Part shown: piece by piece, positions 38,546 to 48,356 of the stretch
Layout of the letters: every line of letters begins with the position of its first letter
How positions within the stretch are numbered: position 1 is the first letter of the stretch
DNA from: Microcaldota archaeon
Lineage (GTDB): Archaea; Micrarchaeota; Micrarchaeia; Norongarragalinales; UBA97
DNA: 64,000 nucleotides
Direction of reading: 5' to 3'
Assembly: GCA_016194335.1 (NCBI GenBank)
Contig: JACQBR010000021.1
Location: forward strand, 1 to 64,000
Notes under the pieces: model-generated
Databases searched by the model: none
What the model saw: only the letters and a program-made list of their open reading frames with translations
Told to the model about the DNA's origin: nothing
Position numbers and translations under genes: made by a program

Positions 38546-40462
38546 TCAATCATCCTCCCTAAGTGGCGTGAACGGCAGGCCCCCTCCCCGGTAGAATTTG
38601 GAGAAGAACTCCACGTAATGCAGCCTCAGCGCCTGCACGCCCGATTCGAAAAGCCCCAGGACCAGCGCGAGAGCGTGGCCGAGGAGGAGGAACACCGCGA
38701 AGAGGACCAGCCCGAACAGGGAGGCGAGTATCGCGAGGGGGTCGGCGCCGTGGGCAATTGAATACATCAGCGCCCCGAAGCTTTTCTGGACTGGAATCGT
38801 GTTGATGATTTGCGCGAGAATCACCCCGCTGAGGCCGAGCGCCATGACGCGGAGGTAGGAGAGCGTGTTGGCAATCAGGCCGGGAATCTCGACAATGGCG
38901 GCAATGCCCTCGAGGAGATAAAGCCAAATGGCCCCCCCTGCCAGTAGGATGAGGAATGCGGATTGGGGCGCGAAGGAAAACATTGCCGGAAGGACGATTG
39001 AGCCGACAGTGGCAATCAGGCCTGCAAACACTGCGAGCCACGCGGCCTTGGCGTATGCGTGCTTGCGGTGGCCGTGCATGGCATTGGTCACCGCGCCTAT
39101 GAGGAGGCCGAGGGTGATGTGCGCGATTGCAAAAATCAGGACGATGCCTATGAGGAGGGGCACGCCCTCGCCGCTGCGGTGGATAAGCGGGTGCAGCTGC
39201 AGCCCCAGCATTTCCTCCCCGCCGAAAAACTCGCCGAATATCAATCCGAACATCACGGTGGAAATGCCGGAAAGCAGCAGCATGCCCGAAAGGTCCTTGG
39301 CAAACCCGTTCTTCACTTTCGAGCGGAGGGCAAGCGCCATGAGGACGGCGAGAATGCCGTAGCCGACGTCGCCAAGTATCATTCCGAAGAAAAGCGGGAA
39401 TGTAACCGCAATCACCAGCGTCGGGTCGATGTCCCCAGAGTGGGGGAGGGAGAAGAACTGCACCATGAATTCAAAACGCCTGATTCCAGGGGGGTTGTTC
39501 AGCTTTACCGGAGGCTCCTCCGCCGATGCAATCCGCTCCATCACGGCGCGCTGGTGCGCCTTTGAGGCAATCTCGGCCGAAAGGCGGCTGAAATTCCTTT
39601 CGGGAACCCAGCCTTCAATCACTTCAAGGTAATCCGACTGGGAAAAACGGTTGGGAAGCTCCGCCTTTTTCGCGTGGCCCTCCAGATGCGCGCGCAGTTC
39701 GGCAATCTCCGACGCGGATTGCCTTGTGAATTCGGCGATTTTCTTCCTCGCGCCTTTTTCCCTCACTTCAGCCGCGCGCACCTGCCGCCCCACCTCGGCG
39801 ATTTCCTCCAAGAATGAAGGCAATTGGGACTGGGGGATGGGAATGGGCCTGCACATCTTGGAAATGCGCTCGTCCACCTGCGGGGCCTTGCGGGCGTCAA
39901 GGAGCATGAGGGCAAAAGTCCCCTTGCCCGAGGTTCCGGAAGGGAATGCGACCTCCCCGTCGCCGCCCACTGCCTTGAGCAATTGTCCCTTGGGGACGAG
40001 CAATTCGCAATAGCGCGCGGCAAGCGAGGGGGGGAGCGAGGAGAGCGTTTTGGGAGGCGTTTTGAGGTGTGCGAACGGCTCGAGGCCGCGTCTTCGCTCA
40101 AGAAGTGAGGTGCGTTCGGTCGCGGCGGACGACATTTCCTGCTGTGCGGCCGCGACTATCCCGTCGAACCGTTCCTCGACCTTTTTTGCGCGTCCAAGAA
40201 GCGAATGCAGGGGCAGGAGCTCCTTGGGCTGCCTTGCCTGCGCGCCGAGGCCGAGGGTCTTTTCAAAACTGCGCAGGCGGATTAGTGAAGTTGAAATGCC
40301 CTCGAATTCCGCAAGCGGGACGCCGGGCTCGCCTTCCCTGGCGCGGGTGACCTGGATGGCTCCGAATTCGTAAAGCGCGTCAATCGCCTGCGTGACATCC
40401 CTGCGGGCGGTTACGATGCGCACCTTCACCATCGGCTCTGCGGAAAGGACCATTTTTTCCAA
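38546..40462 (-). CDS. atpI: A/V-type ATP synthase subunit I (a)
   Basis: FPLFFGMILGDVGYGIL...SYLRVMALGLSG...GHALALVLGLFESGVQALRLHYVEFFSKFYRGGG. Confidence 0.95.
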   Translation of the reverse strand: MEKMVLSAEPMVKVRIVTARRDVTQAIDALYEFGAIQVTRAREGEPGVPLAEFEGISTSLIRLRSFEKTLGLGAQARQPKELLPLHSLLGRAKKVEERFDGIVAAAQQEMSSAATERTSLLERRRGLEPFAHLKTPPKTLSSLPPSLAARYCELLVPKGQLLKAVGGDGEVAFPSGTSGKGTFALMLLDARKAPQVDERISKMCRPIPIPQSQLPSFLEEIAEVGRQVRAAEVREKGARKKIAEFTRQSASEIAELRAHLEGHAKKAELPNRFSQSDYLEVIEGWVPERNFSRLSAEIASKAHQRAVMERIASAEEPPVKLNNPPGIRRFEFMVQFFSLPHSGDIDPTLVIAVTFPLFFGMILGDVGYGILAVLMALALRSKVKNGFAKDLSGMLLLSGISTVMFGLIFGEFFGGEEMLGLQLHPLIHRSGEGVPLLIGIVLIFAIAHITLGLLIGAVTNAMHGHRKHAYAKAAWLAVFAGLIATVGSIVLPAMFSFAPQSAFLILLAGGAIWLYLLEGIAAIVEIPGLIANTLSYLRVMALGLSGVILAQIINTIPVQKSFGALMYSIAHGADPLAILASLFGLVLFAVFLLLGHALALVLGLFESGVQALRLHYVEFFSKFYRGGGLPFTPLREDD

Positions 40463-40467
40463 CCGTT

Positions 40468-40839
40468 TTACTTCGATGCAATCAACAGGAGGTAATCGGC
40501 AAGTGCGCCGCCTGCATTCCTGGCCTTCTTCTCGTGGGCGGAGCGGAGTTTTGACGCGTGGGATTCCGCCTCGGCAATCACCTTGCCCGCCTGGCCGTGC
40601 GCCTCCTTCTCCGCCTTCGCGATGACTTCCCCCTTGAGCTTGCGAGCCTGCTCCCGGCCGTCCTCGAGGATTTTCTGCGCCTCTGCGTGGCCGCCGGAAA
40701 CGATTTTTCCCGCCTCTTCCGCCGCGGCCGCGATGCGTTTTGCCGCCGCCTGCTCGTCGTGGCGCAATTGCGCGAGGCTGCCGCTTATCGCCTCCTCTCC
40801 CGAATTGCCGTTAGTGCCGCCAGTATCCACAAGTTCCAC
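40468..40839 (-). CDS. A-type ATP synthase subunit H-like
   Basis: Small coiled-coil protein at the operon start. Confidence 0.75.
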   Translation of the reverse strand: MELVDTGGTNGNSGEEAISGSLAQLRHDEQAAAKRIAAAAEEAGKIVSGGHAEAQKILEDGREQARKLKGEVIAKAEKEAHGQAGKVIAEAESHASKLRSAHEKKARNAGGALADYLLLIASK

Positions 40840-41005
40840 CGCTCAAAAGCGAAAAACCGCCCATCGGGTGGGCGCCTACAAGTAGGTTATGCGCCATTCT
40901 CTTAAAAGACATTACGCCAGTCTCCCGGAGAAAATGCAGGTATATACAATAAGGATTAGGGAGGAGGCTTGGGCAAAACCCAATAATCATCTTTTGACGA
41001 TCAGT

Positions 41006-41134
41006 CTATAGGAAACCAAGAAAGTCTTGCGGCAATCTTATAGCAAATCGCATTAATTCCGGAACTTTAGAAGTGCGATTTGCAACTGGCGGATTGCAAT
41101 GTGGCATTCGCATTACTTTTGCAATCCGCTATAG
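41006..41134. repeat. twin-hairpin element copy C with an extra stem-1 remnant
   Basis: GCAAATCGCA(41043-41052)/TGCGATTTGC(41074-41083); GCGGATTGCAA(41089-41099)/TTGCAATCCGC(41119-41129); preceded by ctataggaaaccaagaaagtcttgcggcaatctta like copy B. Confidence 0.88.
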
Positions 41135-41165
41135 TTCAGGTTCGACGGTTTTGGGGGAGTTGCAC

Positions 41166-41870
41166 ATGGCACACAAGCCAAGGATGGAGTTTGACGTTGG
41201 GGAAATAATTTCAGGCATGGCTAATGGCAACGCGCGGTACCGCGACAAGGTCAATGCCGCCGCCCCTGGTTTTTTCGCATCAAGGGCGCGAGGGCAGACG
41301 CCGCACACTGCGGTCGTGGAATGCGCCGACTCGTGGGTGAGCCTTCCGGCAATCACCAGGACGCCGATGGGAAGAGTTTTCACCATTGCCAAGAATGCGG
41401 GAAACATCGTCGACCCTCTCGATGCGGGGACGGTGGCGAACGCAGCCTACGCGCTTGGGCATCTTCCCAGCGTAAACCTTATTGTCGTTAACGGGCACCG
41501 CGATTGCGGCGGGATAAAGGGCCTCGACGCGTTGGGGACGGGCAAGGTCGAGCCCGAAATCGAAAGGCACCTGCGGCGCGCGTTTCCCGCCCTGCGGTTT
41601 GTGGACCGGCAGATAAGGGACGGGAAATTGCCGGCGGAGGGGCGCCACAATGCCATTGTAGAGGCCAATGTCCTGCTTGGGGAGGAGATGCTCGGCCGCA
41701 TCCGCGCCGTGCGCGAGGCGATTGGACACGGCTTTGTGGCCGTCCGGGGAACGGTTTACGACCCGCACACGGGCATCCTGCACCTGGGCTTTCCCACGCT
41801 TGAAGAGCACGGCCTTGTTGGGGAGGGGCGGGAGTTCATGAGAAAAGTTTCAGGCGCCAATAGAGCCTGA
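41166..41870 (+). CDS. beta-carbonic-anhydrase-like protein
   Basis: ECADSWVSL (CxDSx), RVFTIAKNAGN, NGHRDCGGI (HxxC). Confidence 0.8.
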   Translation: MAHKPRMEFDVGEIISGMANGNARYRDKVNAAAPGFFASRARGQTPHTAVVECADSWVSLPAITRTPMGRVFTIAKNAGNIVDPLDAGTVANAAYALGHLPSVNLIVVNGHRDCGGIKGLDALGTGKVEPEIERHLRRAFPALRFVDRQIRDGKLPAEGRHNAIVEANVLLGEEMLGRIRAVREAIGHGFVAVRGTVYDPHTGILHLGFPTLEEHGLVGEGREFMRKVSGANRA

Positions 41871-41981
41871 TTCCGGCCCGGGCCCCCTTTGCCCTCACAT
41901 ATTAAATACCGTTTTCCCTCCACATTTCATACTGCTTGCGCGTTTTTGCAGGCAAAAAACTTGGTGGTGGGAAATTAGGCT

Positions 41982-43958
41982 ATGGCATCTCTAATGCAAC
42001 TCTTCTACTTGGCTTCAGGCGTGGGGGCGCTCGTGCTCCTTTACGCGGCATACTTGGCTTACAGCGTCCTTAAGCTGCCTGCGGGCTCCTCAAAAGCGCA
42101 GGAAATTTCAGCCGCAATCCAGGAGGGCGCGTCGGCATATCTCAGGCGCCAGTACGCCACCCTCGTTCCCGTCGTCGTCGTAATCGCCATTGCCATCGGC
42201 TTTCTGGTGAGCAGGAGAAGCGCAGTCTCATTCGTTGGCGGCGTGGTGGCAAGTGCGCTTGCGGGCTACATAGGCATGATGGTGAGCGTGCGGACCAACG
42301 CGCGGACCGCCCACGCCGCAGAGGAGGGGCTTGCGCCTGCGCTGAATTCCGCCGTCAGGGGAGGCGCGGTTACGGGGCTGGCGCTCGTGGGGCTTGGGCT
42401 TCTGGGAATCGGGATTGACTACGCCCTTTTTGCAGACGTCAATGCGCTTATAGGATTCGGGTTCGGCGCCTCGCTCATTTCCCTTTTCGCAAGGGTCGGG
42501 GGCGGGATTTACACCAAGGCGGCCGACGTGGGCGCCGACCTTGTCGGTAAGGTCGAGAAGGGCATTCCCGAGGACGACCCGCGCAACCCTGCGGTCATTG
42601 CCGACAACGTGGGTGACAACGTGGGCGACTGCGCCGGGATGGCTGCGGACCTTTTTGAATCCTACGTCGTTACCATAATCGCCGCGATGCTCCTTGGCAG
42701 CGCCCTTGCCGCGCAGGAATACATAGCGTACCCAATCATGATTGCGATTGCCGGCGCGGTTGCAAGCGTTTTCGGCGTCAACTTCATCCGCGTTGGAAGT
42801 TCGCATAAGATAATGAGGGCGCTTTACAAGGGCGTGTTCGCAACCGCCGCCTTTGCCATCGTCGCGTTGTGGGCCCTCCCGCTGGCCCCCGGCCTCTTTT
42901 ACGCGGCCCTCGCCGGCGTGCTCCTCACCCTCGCGATGTTCTTCATCACCGAATACTACACCGCCAAGGAATACGGGCCCGTGCAGGAAGTGGCAAGCGC
43001 CGCGAGGACCGGCGCCGGGACCAACCTCATCTCCGGCCTTGCCGTGGGGATGCAGAGCACCGCGCTCCCCGTGGCTGCTGTGGTTGTGGCAACAGCGCTT
43101 TCATTCTCGTTCGCCGGGCTTTACGGGATTGCAATTGCCGCGGCGGCAATGCTTTCACTCACGGGCATCGTCATCACGCTTGACGCGTACGGCCCGATTA
43201 CCGACAACGCCGGAGGCATTGCGGAAATGAGCGGCGCCCCCGAACGCGTGAGGAAGGTGACGGACGCGCTTGACTCAGTGGGCAACACCACCAAGGCGAC
43301 CACGAAGGGATTCGCAATCGCGGGCGCGGCGCTCAGCGCCCTCGCGCTTTTTGCCGCGTTTGCCGAGGCGGTGCATCTTGACAACATCAACCTGCTTCAC
43401 CCGGCCGTTGTAATCGGACTCTTTCTCGGCGGGCTTTTGCCATTCCTCTTCTCGTCATTCCTGATGAAGGCGGTGGGGAAGGCGGCGTTTGAAATCGTGG
43501 AGGAAGTGCGCAGGCAGTTCCGCGAGATAAAGGGAATCATGTCGCGCAAGGCAAAGCCCGATTACGCAAAGGCGGTGGACATCTCCACGCGCGCCGCGCT
43601 TAGGGAATTGATGGTGCCAGCGGGCATGGCGGTAATCACGCCCATCGCGGTCGGCATCGTGCTCGGCCCCGCGGCGCTCGGAGGCCTTCTTGCCGGCGCA
43701 ATCGTGAGCGGCTTTCTCCTTGCGCTTTTCATGGCCACTTCCGGGGCGGCGTGGGACAACGCCAAGAAATACATAGAGGACGGCAACTACGGCGGCAAGG
43801 GAAGCGACGCGCACAAGGCGGCGGTCATCGGGGACACGGTAGGAGACCCTATGAAAGACACTTGCGGCCCGTCGCTCAACGCACTCATCAAGGTGCTCAA
43901 CACCGTCTCGCTAGTGTTCGCGGGGGTGTTCCTGGCATATGCGATTGGAGTTTTGTAG
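41982..43958 (+). CDS. hppA: membrane-bound proton-translocating pyrophosphatase
   Basis: DVGADLVGKVEKGIPEDDPRNPAVIADNVGDNVGDCAGMAADLFESY; GNTTKATTKGFAI. Confidence 0.96.
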   Translation: MASLMQLFYLASGVGALVLLYAAYLAYSVLKLPAGSSKAQEISAAIQEGASAYLRRQYATLVPVVVVIAIAIGFLVSRRSAVSFVGGVVASALAGYIGMMVSVRTNARTAHAAEEGLAPALNSAVRGGAVTGLALVGLGLLGIGIDYALFADVNALIGFGFGASLISLFARVGGGIYTKAADVGADLVGKVEKGIPEDDPRNPAVIADNVGDNVGDCAGMAADLFESYVVTIIAAMLLGSALAAQEYIAYPIMIAIAGAVASVFGVNFIRVGSSHKIMRALYKGVFATAAFAIVALWALPLAPGLFYAALAGVLLTLAMFFITEYYTAKEYGPVQEVASAARTGAGTNLISGLAVGMQSTALPVAAVVVATALSFSFAGLYGIAIAAAAMLSLTGIVITLDAYGPITDNAGGIAEMSGAPERVRKVTDALDSVGNTTKATTKGFAIAGAALSALALFAAFAEAVHLDNINLLHPAVVIGLFLGGLLPFLFSSFLMKAVGKAAFEIVEEVRRQFREIKGIMSRKAKPDYAKAVDISTRAALRELMVPAGMAVITPIAVGIVLGPAALGGLLAGAIVSGFLLALFMATSGAAWDNAKKYIEDGNYGGKGSDAHKAAVIGDTVGDPMKDTCGPSLNALIKVLNTVSLVFAGVFLAYAIGVL

Positions 43959-43972
43959 AGTGAAAACGGCCA

Positions 43973-44560
43973 ATGCCTTCCGACACCGCTCGTAATGCGT
44001 TTAATGCAGAAAAAGGAGAGTTGAACATCCACAGCGTTGCGCTTGAATTCCTTGATGATCTTACAGACAATGACATATCGCGAGTGGAAGCCCAGATTGG
44101 AATACAGAAGATTTGCATCTTGGGAAACCACGAAAATTTTGGCAGCGAAATGGAGGAGATCGCAAGCCGACTGTGCGAAGAGAATTACCCCGCAACCGTC
44201 ATAAAAGTTATACCGGATAGCAAGTTTCTGACTGATTTCCAAAAAGAAGTTTCAGTGATGAGGAAGGCTTCCGTCATTCTCGTCATAGACACAGACAAGG
44301 GTGGTGCAGTGAGTGAAAGCACGTTCCTAATCCAGAACAGGGACATGGTCGAAAAGGCCATTTTGTTAGTTTCGGACGGCATACCCCAAGAAACGCTCTA
44401 TGGGCTCAAACGACACTACCTTTACTACCCGTTCAAAGTGATTTACTCCGGCAAGAATGTCATAGAACTGGCTGTGATGGCGGTTAAACAGCAAAGCCAC
44501 AGGCTGGCCCTCTATAAGGTATTTTCAACTTCGCAAGTTCATAACCCGGTTCCCACTTAA
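43973..44560 (+). CDS. Rossmannoid protein, possible NDT/TIR-like nucleotide-binding fold
   Basis: KICILGNHENFGSEMEEIASRL...MRKASVILVIDTDKGGAVSESTFL...KAILLVSDG. Confidence 0.4.
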   Translation: MPSDTARNAFNAEKGELNIHSVALEFLDDLTDNDISRVEAQIGIQKICILGNHENFGSEMEEIASRLCEENYPATVIKVIPDSKFLTDFQKEVSVMRKASVILVIDTDKGGAVSESTFLIQNRDMVEKAILLVSDGIPQETLYGLKRHYLYYPFKVIYSGKNVIELAVMAVKQQSHRLALYKVFSTSQVHNPVPT

Positions 44561-44608
44561 CGTATAAATAGCCGCCAAAACATCAAATAGACACTGGAGG
44601 TAGGTGAG

Positions 44609-44890
44609 ATGGAGGATGCCCTGTCATTTTTTCAGAATCTCAACGCGCTGAAAGTAATGCTTATCCTGTATCGCGACAACCCCAATGTTCCCTTTGAGAA
44701 ATTGAGGGGGGAGATGGGCATCAGTGAAAACCAGCTCTCCGACACTCTCGGGAAACTCATAACCGCAGAGTTGATCCACGTGAGAGAAGTGGACGGAATC
44801 CCACTGTTCACGTTGAGCAGAGAGGCGAGAATGAGTCTCAACAGGCTTGGTGCGAGGGACAAACTCCAAGTGACAGTCGCTCCCGTTTGA
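44609..44890 (+). CDS. winged-HTH protein
   Basis: LKVMLILYRDNPNVPFEKLRGEMGISENQLSDTLGKLITAELIHVREVDGIPLFTLS. Confidence 0.7.
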   Translation: MEDALSFFQNLNALKVMLILYRDNPNVPFEKLRGEMGISENQLSDTLGKLITAELIHVREVDGIPLFTLSREARMSLNRLGARDKLQVTVAPV

Positions 44891-46015
44891 TTACCCGCCG
44901 CCTATCACTCCCTTGAGCCGCAGTAGTTCCTTAGCCAGAGTGTCGTAAAGCAAGTCCAGAAACTTTTCCGCCTCCGCCCTCTCGACGCCGGCGAGGTCGA
45001 GGAAAAACAAGTCCAGTTTCCTGCGGGGCGCGAACTTCGTTTGGAACTGCTCAAGCAGCGAAGGAAACTCAACTGAAGAAAGCTCCTTTTCGAGCGCGTC
45101 TAGCCCTTTTGCGCCAATCGCTTCGAGCTTGGGATAGGGCATGCTCAGAAATACGTATTTGCCTAACTCAACAAAACCGCCCCTTGTCTCCTTGCGATCC
45201 CGCAGGACGTGGTAGAATGAGACGCTCGTGTTCAGCCACAGCGTCGTAAGTTTGACATGAGATTGCGGAGTGGTGAAAACCCAAGAGCCACCGGGGCCGG
45301 CAAAACAATTTTCTGCACAACGCGCGGCCATCAACGAAGTGTTGGGGGCGGTAATATCTCCCCGGTAGAATGCGAAGACTCGCGCGCTGTTTCTCAAAAC
45401 AAACTTTTCCCAATCGCCGTCGCGAATTGCCCTTTTGATTGTAGCCTGCCGCTCGGCATCGGCAAGGGCGCTTGCCTTGAGAAACTCGTCAAAATCGTCA
45501 AACTTTCGGACAATAAGGTAATCCCGAGGCTCGCCAATCTCAAGTTTGTTCTGGCCGGGGAAGCGTCTGAATTGCTGCACCGCGCAATTGCGGGGAATCT
45601 TGAATTCCTGTTGGTTAAAGCGATGTTTTACCTTGATGGACCGAGCCGATTCTGATTCGACGAGCCACACGTCGTGGTCCTTAAATGCCTTTGGGGCATC
45701 TTTGCGTGCAAGGAGGCTCAATGCGTAATACCCTTTTTCCTCAACACCGCGGGGGTTTTCGGAGATGCGCCATTTTCCTTCCTGCTCCGCATCGGCAAGC
45801 TTGCAGAATGCCTTGCATCGCCGGAAGTATTCTTTCATCCGCGCCTCAATCTTCACGAGTTGCGGCGAGTGGAGCACTACGTTCTTGTATAGCGCACGCT
45901 CGTCCCCGCTGTAGTTCACCTGGTTGTCCATCCTGATGTAGAAGTCCTGTTTGTACTCGCCGTCGCCTTCGAAATTGTCGTCGTACTTCTGGATGGCGGT
46001 CGCAATCTGCCGGGC
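44891..46015 (-). pseudogene. C-terminal remnant of an N6-DNA methylase / type IIG-like target-recognition region
   Basis: Open frame ARQIATAIQKYDDNFEGDGEYKQDFYIRMDNQVNYSGDERALYKN...; similarity to Eco57I/TaqI-like C-termini judged by eye; N-terminal half absent. Confidence 0.5.
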
Positions 46016-46017
46016 TT

Positions 46018-46524
46018 TTGTTCATCGTGCGCGGAGTCCTGCGCAAGACCGCGCGTTTTCTTGAAGCCGGATTCGCTTTCCGAATCACTCCCGCAAGCGT
46101 CAACGCGATTCTTTCCCGCGCGTCAAAAGCTGCTGAAAGCGAATACGAAGCATTGAGGCAAAAAATTCGCGTAGCGCGAATCGTTTACGCCGATGAAACA
46201 AGCATCTCGGTACTCGGCCAGAAATGGTGGGTCTGGGTTTTCCGAACCGATACGGACATATTTCTCGTGATTCGGCACGACCGGGGAAGACCAGTCTTAT
46301 CGGAAGTTCTTGGAGCTGACTTCAAGGGAATCGTCGTGTGCGATTGCTGGCGGGCGTACGATTTCCTGTCCAGCGCCAGCATCCAGCGGTGCTGGGCGCA
46401 CTTGCTCCGCCAGTCCGCAGAGCTAGCTGACGAGGAGAAAGGAACCACGGCAGGCAGGCACTTTCACAAGAAACTTGACGTCACCAAAGAACTCAGCCGA
46501 GTGCTAACCGCCAACCTCTGCTAG
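46018..46524 (+). mobile_element. IS66-family transposase fragment
   Basis: RIVYADETSISVLGQKWWVWVFRTDTDIFLVIRHDRGRPVLSEVLGADFKGIVVCDCWRAYDFL...CWAHLLRQ; truncated. Confidence 0.8.
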
Positions 46525-46624
46525 GCGGCTAAACAAATACAAATACCTCAACAAGCTCCGCGAGGAAGACCCCGCCTGCTACGGCCAATTCCCAACCGAC
46601 ATCCGCGCGAGCGCGCTTGACGAC

Positions 46625-46852
46625 TTGGACAACCCGCACGGAATCAGGCTGCTTGACCTCAACGACCTGGCTAACTCCCTCATGCTTGAGCAGACGAGCA
46701 AAGGCGTGGGGGCGATGCTGGCTCTGCCCGGTTCGATGGAAAACGCATTAAGCAAGGCCCTCCAGCCGTTTTATTCCCTTACGACCCTGCCGGATGCGAT
46801 AAACAGGCTGTCCCAAAAAATCGGCCAGCTGCCCTCCGCCAAGAAAGATTGA
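46625..46852 (+). pseudogene. C-terminal remnant of an unknown ORF
   Basis: Short open frame after the transposase fragment; no start context. Confidence 0.3.
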
Positions 46853-46983
46853 TTTTCAAATTTGCGGGGAGAAATTTGGCCAAATCTTCCCAAACTATTA
46901 TAAGCATCGTGGCGGCTTTCTAATACCCGTTATCCCCCTTAGTGGGCAGTGCTAATTCCAAAAAAAAAAACGCGAGTGGTGCA

Positions 46984-47505
46984 ATGTATTACTTTTCGAA
47001 GTTCGTTGAAAGCGTCCGCATCCCCCCGAATGCGTTCGGGAAGAAATTGAATTCCGCGGCGCTTGACATCCTGCGCGAGCAGTACGAACGGACGGTCGCG
47101 CGCGAGCACGGCGTGATAGTGAGCCTGCACGACGCGAAAATCGCGGGCAACGGGAGGATCATTCCCGGCGACGGCGCGGCGTATTTCGACGTGGAGTTTT
47201 CCGCAATGGTCTTCACCCCAGAAATCAACGAGATAGTCATAGGGGAAGTGAGCGAAATCGTGGACTTCGGCGCATTCGTGCGGCTCGGCCCCATCGACGG
47301 CCTCGTGCACGTCTCGCAGGTGGCCGACGACTTCTTCACCATGGACAAGAAGAAGGGAGTGCTCGTGGGGAAGAAGAGCAAGCAGGTGATCAAGAAGGGC
47401 GACGTTGTCAAGGCCAAGATCACCACCGTGAGCTTCAAGGACAACATTCCCAATTCCAAAATCGCCCTCACCATGAGGCCATCAGGCCTCGGCAAGGAAA
47501 AATGA
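46984..47505 (+). CDS. rpo7: RNA polymerase subunit Rpo7 (E')
   Basis: MYYFSKFVESVRIPPNAFGKKL...GEVSEIVDFGAFVRLGPIDGLVHVSQVADDF (S1 domain). Confidence 0.96.
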   Translation: MYYFSKFVESVRIPPNAFGKKLNSAALDILREQYERTVAREHGVIVSLHDAKIAGNGRIIPGDGAAYFDVEFSAMVFTPEINEIVIGEVSEIVDFGAFVRLGPIDGLVHVSQVADDFFTMDKKKGVLVGKKSKQVIKKGDVVKAKITTVSFKDNIPNSKIALTMRPSGLGKEK

Positions 47506-47517
47506 GCTGATTGTCAT

Positions 47518-47703
47518 ATGGCTGAAAAGGCGTGCAGGCGCTGCAGGCTCATAGTAAACGGCGACGTCTGCCCGTTGTGCAAGGACAGCGAGCTGACAAA
47601 GTCGTTCGAGGGCTACATTCTCGTGGTCAACCCGGAAGGGAGCGAGGTTGCCAATGCAATCGGGGCCCTCACGCCGGGCAAGTACGCCCTGAAGATAAAG
47701 TAA
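47518..47703 (+). CDS. spt4: Spt4 / RNAP subunit E''
   Basis: CRRCRLIVNGDVCPLCKDSELTKSFEGYILVVNPEGSEVANAIG. Confidence 0.95.
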   Translation: MAEKACRRCRLIVNGDVCPLCKDSELTKSFEGYILVVNPEGSEVANAIGALTPGKYALKIK

Positions 47704-47753
47704 GGGGCCCCCCGAAAAAGGAATCGAACCGAAAGGAGAAGCTGAAAACCAAA

Positions 47754-48050
47754 ATGGAACTCACGATAGAATCCAAGAGCGAGAACAAGCTGTTTGGCCG
47801 CACTGAAGTCGCCGGCAGGGTTGAGACGCAAGGCGCGACGGTTGCCCGCCCCGCGCTACGCGAGGCAATCGGCAGGAAGCTCGGCGTGAATGCCGACGCG
47901 GTTCACGTGCGCATCATCGAGCCGTCGTACGGGTCGCACGCGAACAAGTTCGTCGCCGAGGTTTATTCCTCCAAGGAAGGGCTGGAGAAGGCGGTGGGGC
48001 CCAAGAGGCGCATGCGCGAGACGAAGAAGGCAAAGCCCGGCGCCGCGTAA
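47754..48050 (+). CDS. rps24e: ribosomal protein S24e
   Basis: MELTIESKSENKLFGRTEV...SSKEGLEKAVGPKRRMRE; operon context. Confidence 0.92.
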   Translation: MELTIESKSENKLFGRTEVAGRVETQGATVARPALREAIGRKLGVNADAVHVRIIEPSYGSHANKFVAEVYSSKEGLEKAVGPKRRMRETKKAKPGAA

Positions 48051-48086
48051 AGGGACTGAAATTTTTTCAAGAGGCGAAATTCTCCA

Positions 48087-48233
48087 ATGGCTGAAAAGAA
48101 GAAGGAAAAATCAATCAAGGCTTACTCGAAAAAGCCCCAGTGCCCCAAGTGCGGCCCCGGCCACTCGCTTGCCGAGCACGCCGCGCCCAAGCGCAGGCAC
48201 TGCGGGAAATGCGGATACACCGAAATGCTTTGA
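48087..48233 (+). CDS. rps27ae: ribosomal protein S27ae, not in ORF track
   Basis: [48 protein letters not shown]. Confidence 0.93.
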   Translation: MAEKKKEKSIKAYSKKPQCPKCGPGHSLAEHAAPKRRHCGKCGYTEML

Positions 48234-48356
48234 GCAATTTTTTTCCCCAATTTGGCTAAAGCAAGCTGGCAGTCAGTTGCTCCCGGTTCTTATTCCGGTT
48301 CCTCCCTTCCCGGGTTAGTTGTTCTTGAGTTTTTCTTGGATTCCGTCCCTTTTCAG

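Noticed and set aside
46942-46983. Upstream extension of Rpo7 (MGSANSKKKNASGA)
   Set aside because: Reads through an A-tract; conserved Rpo7 N-terminus MYYF starts at 46984.
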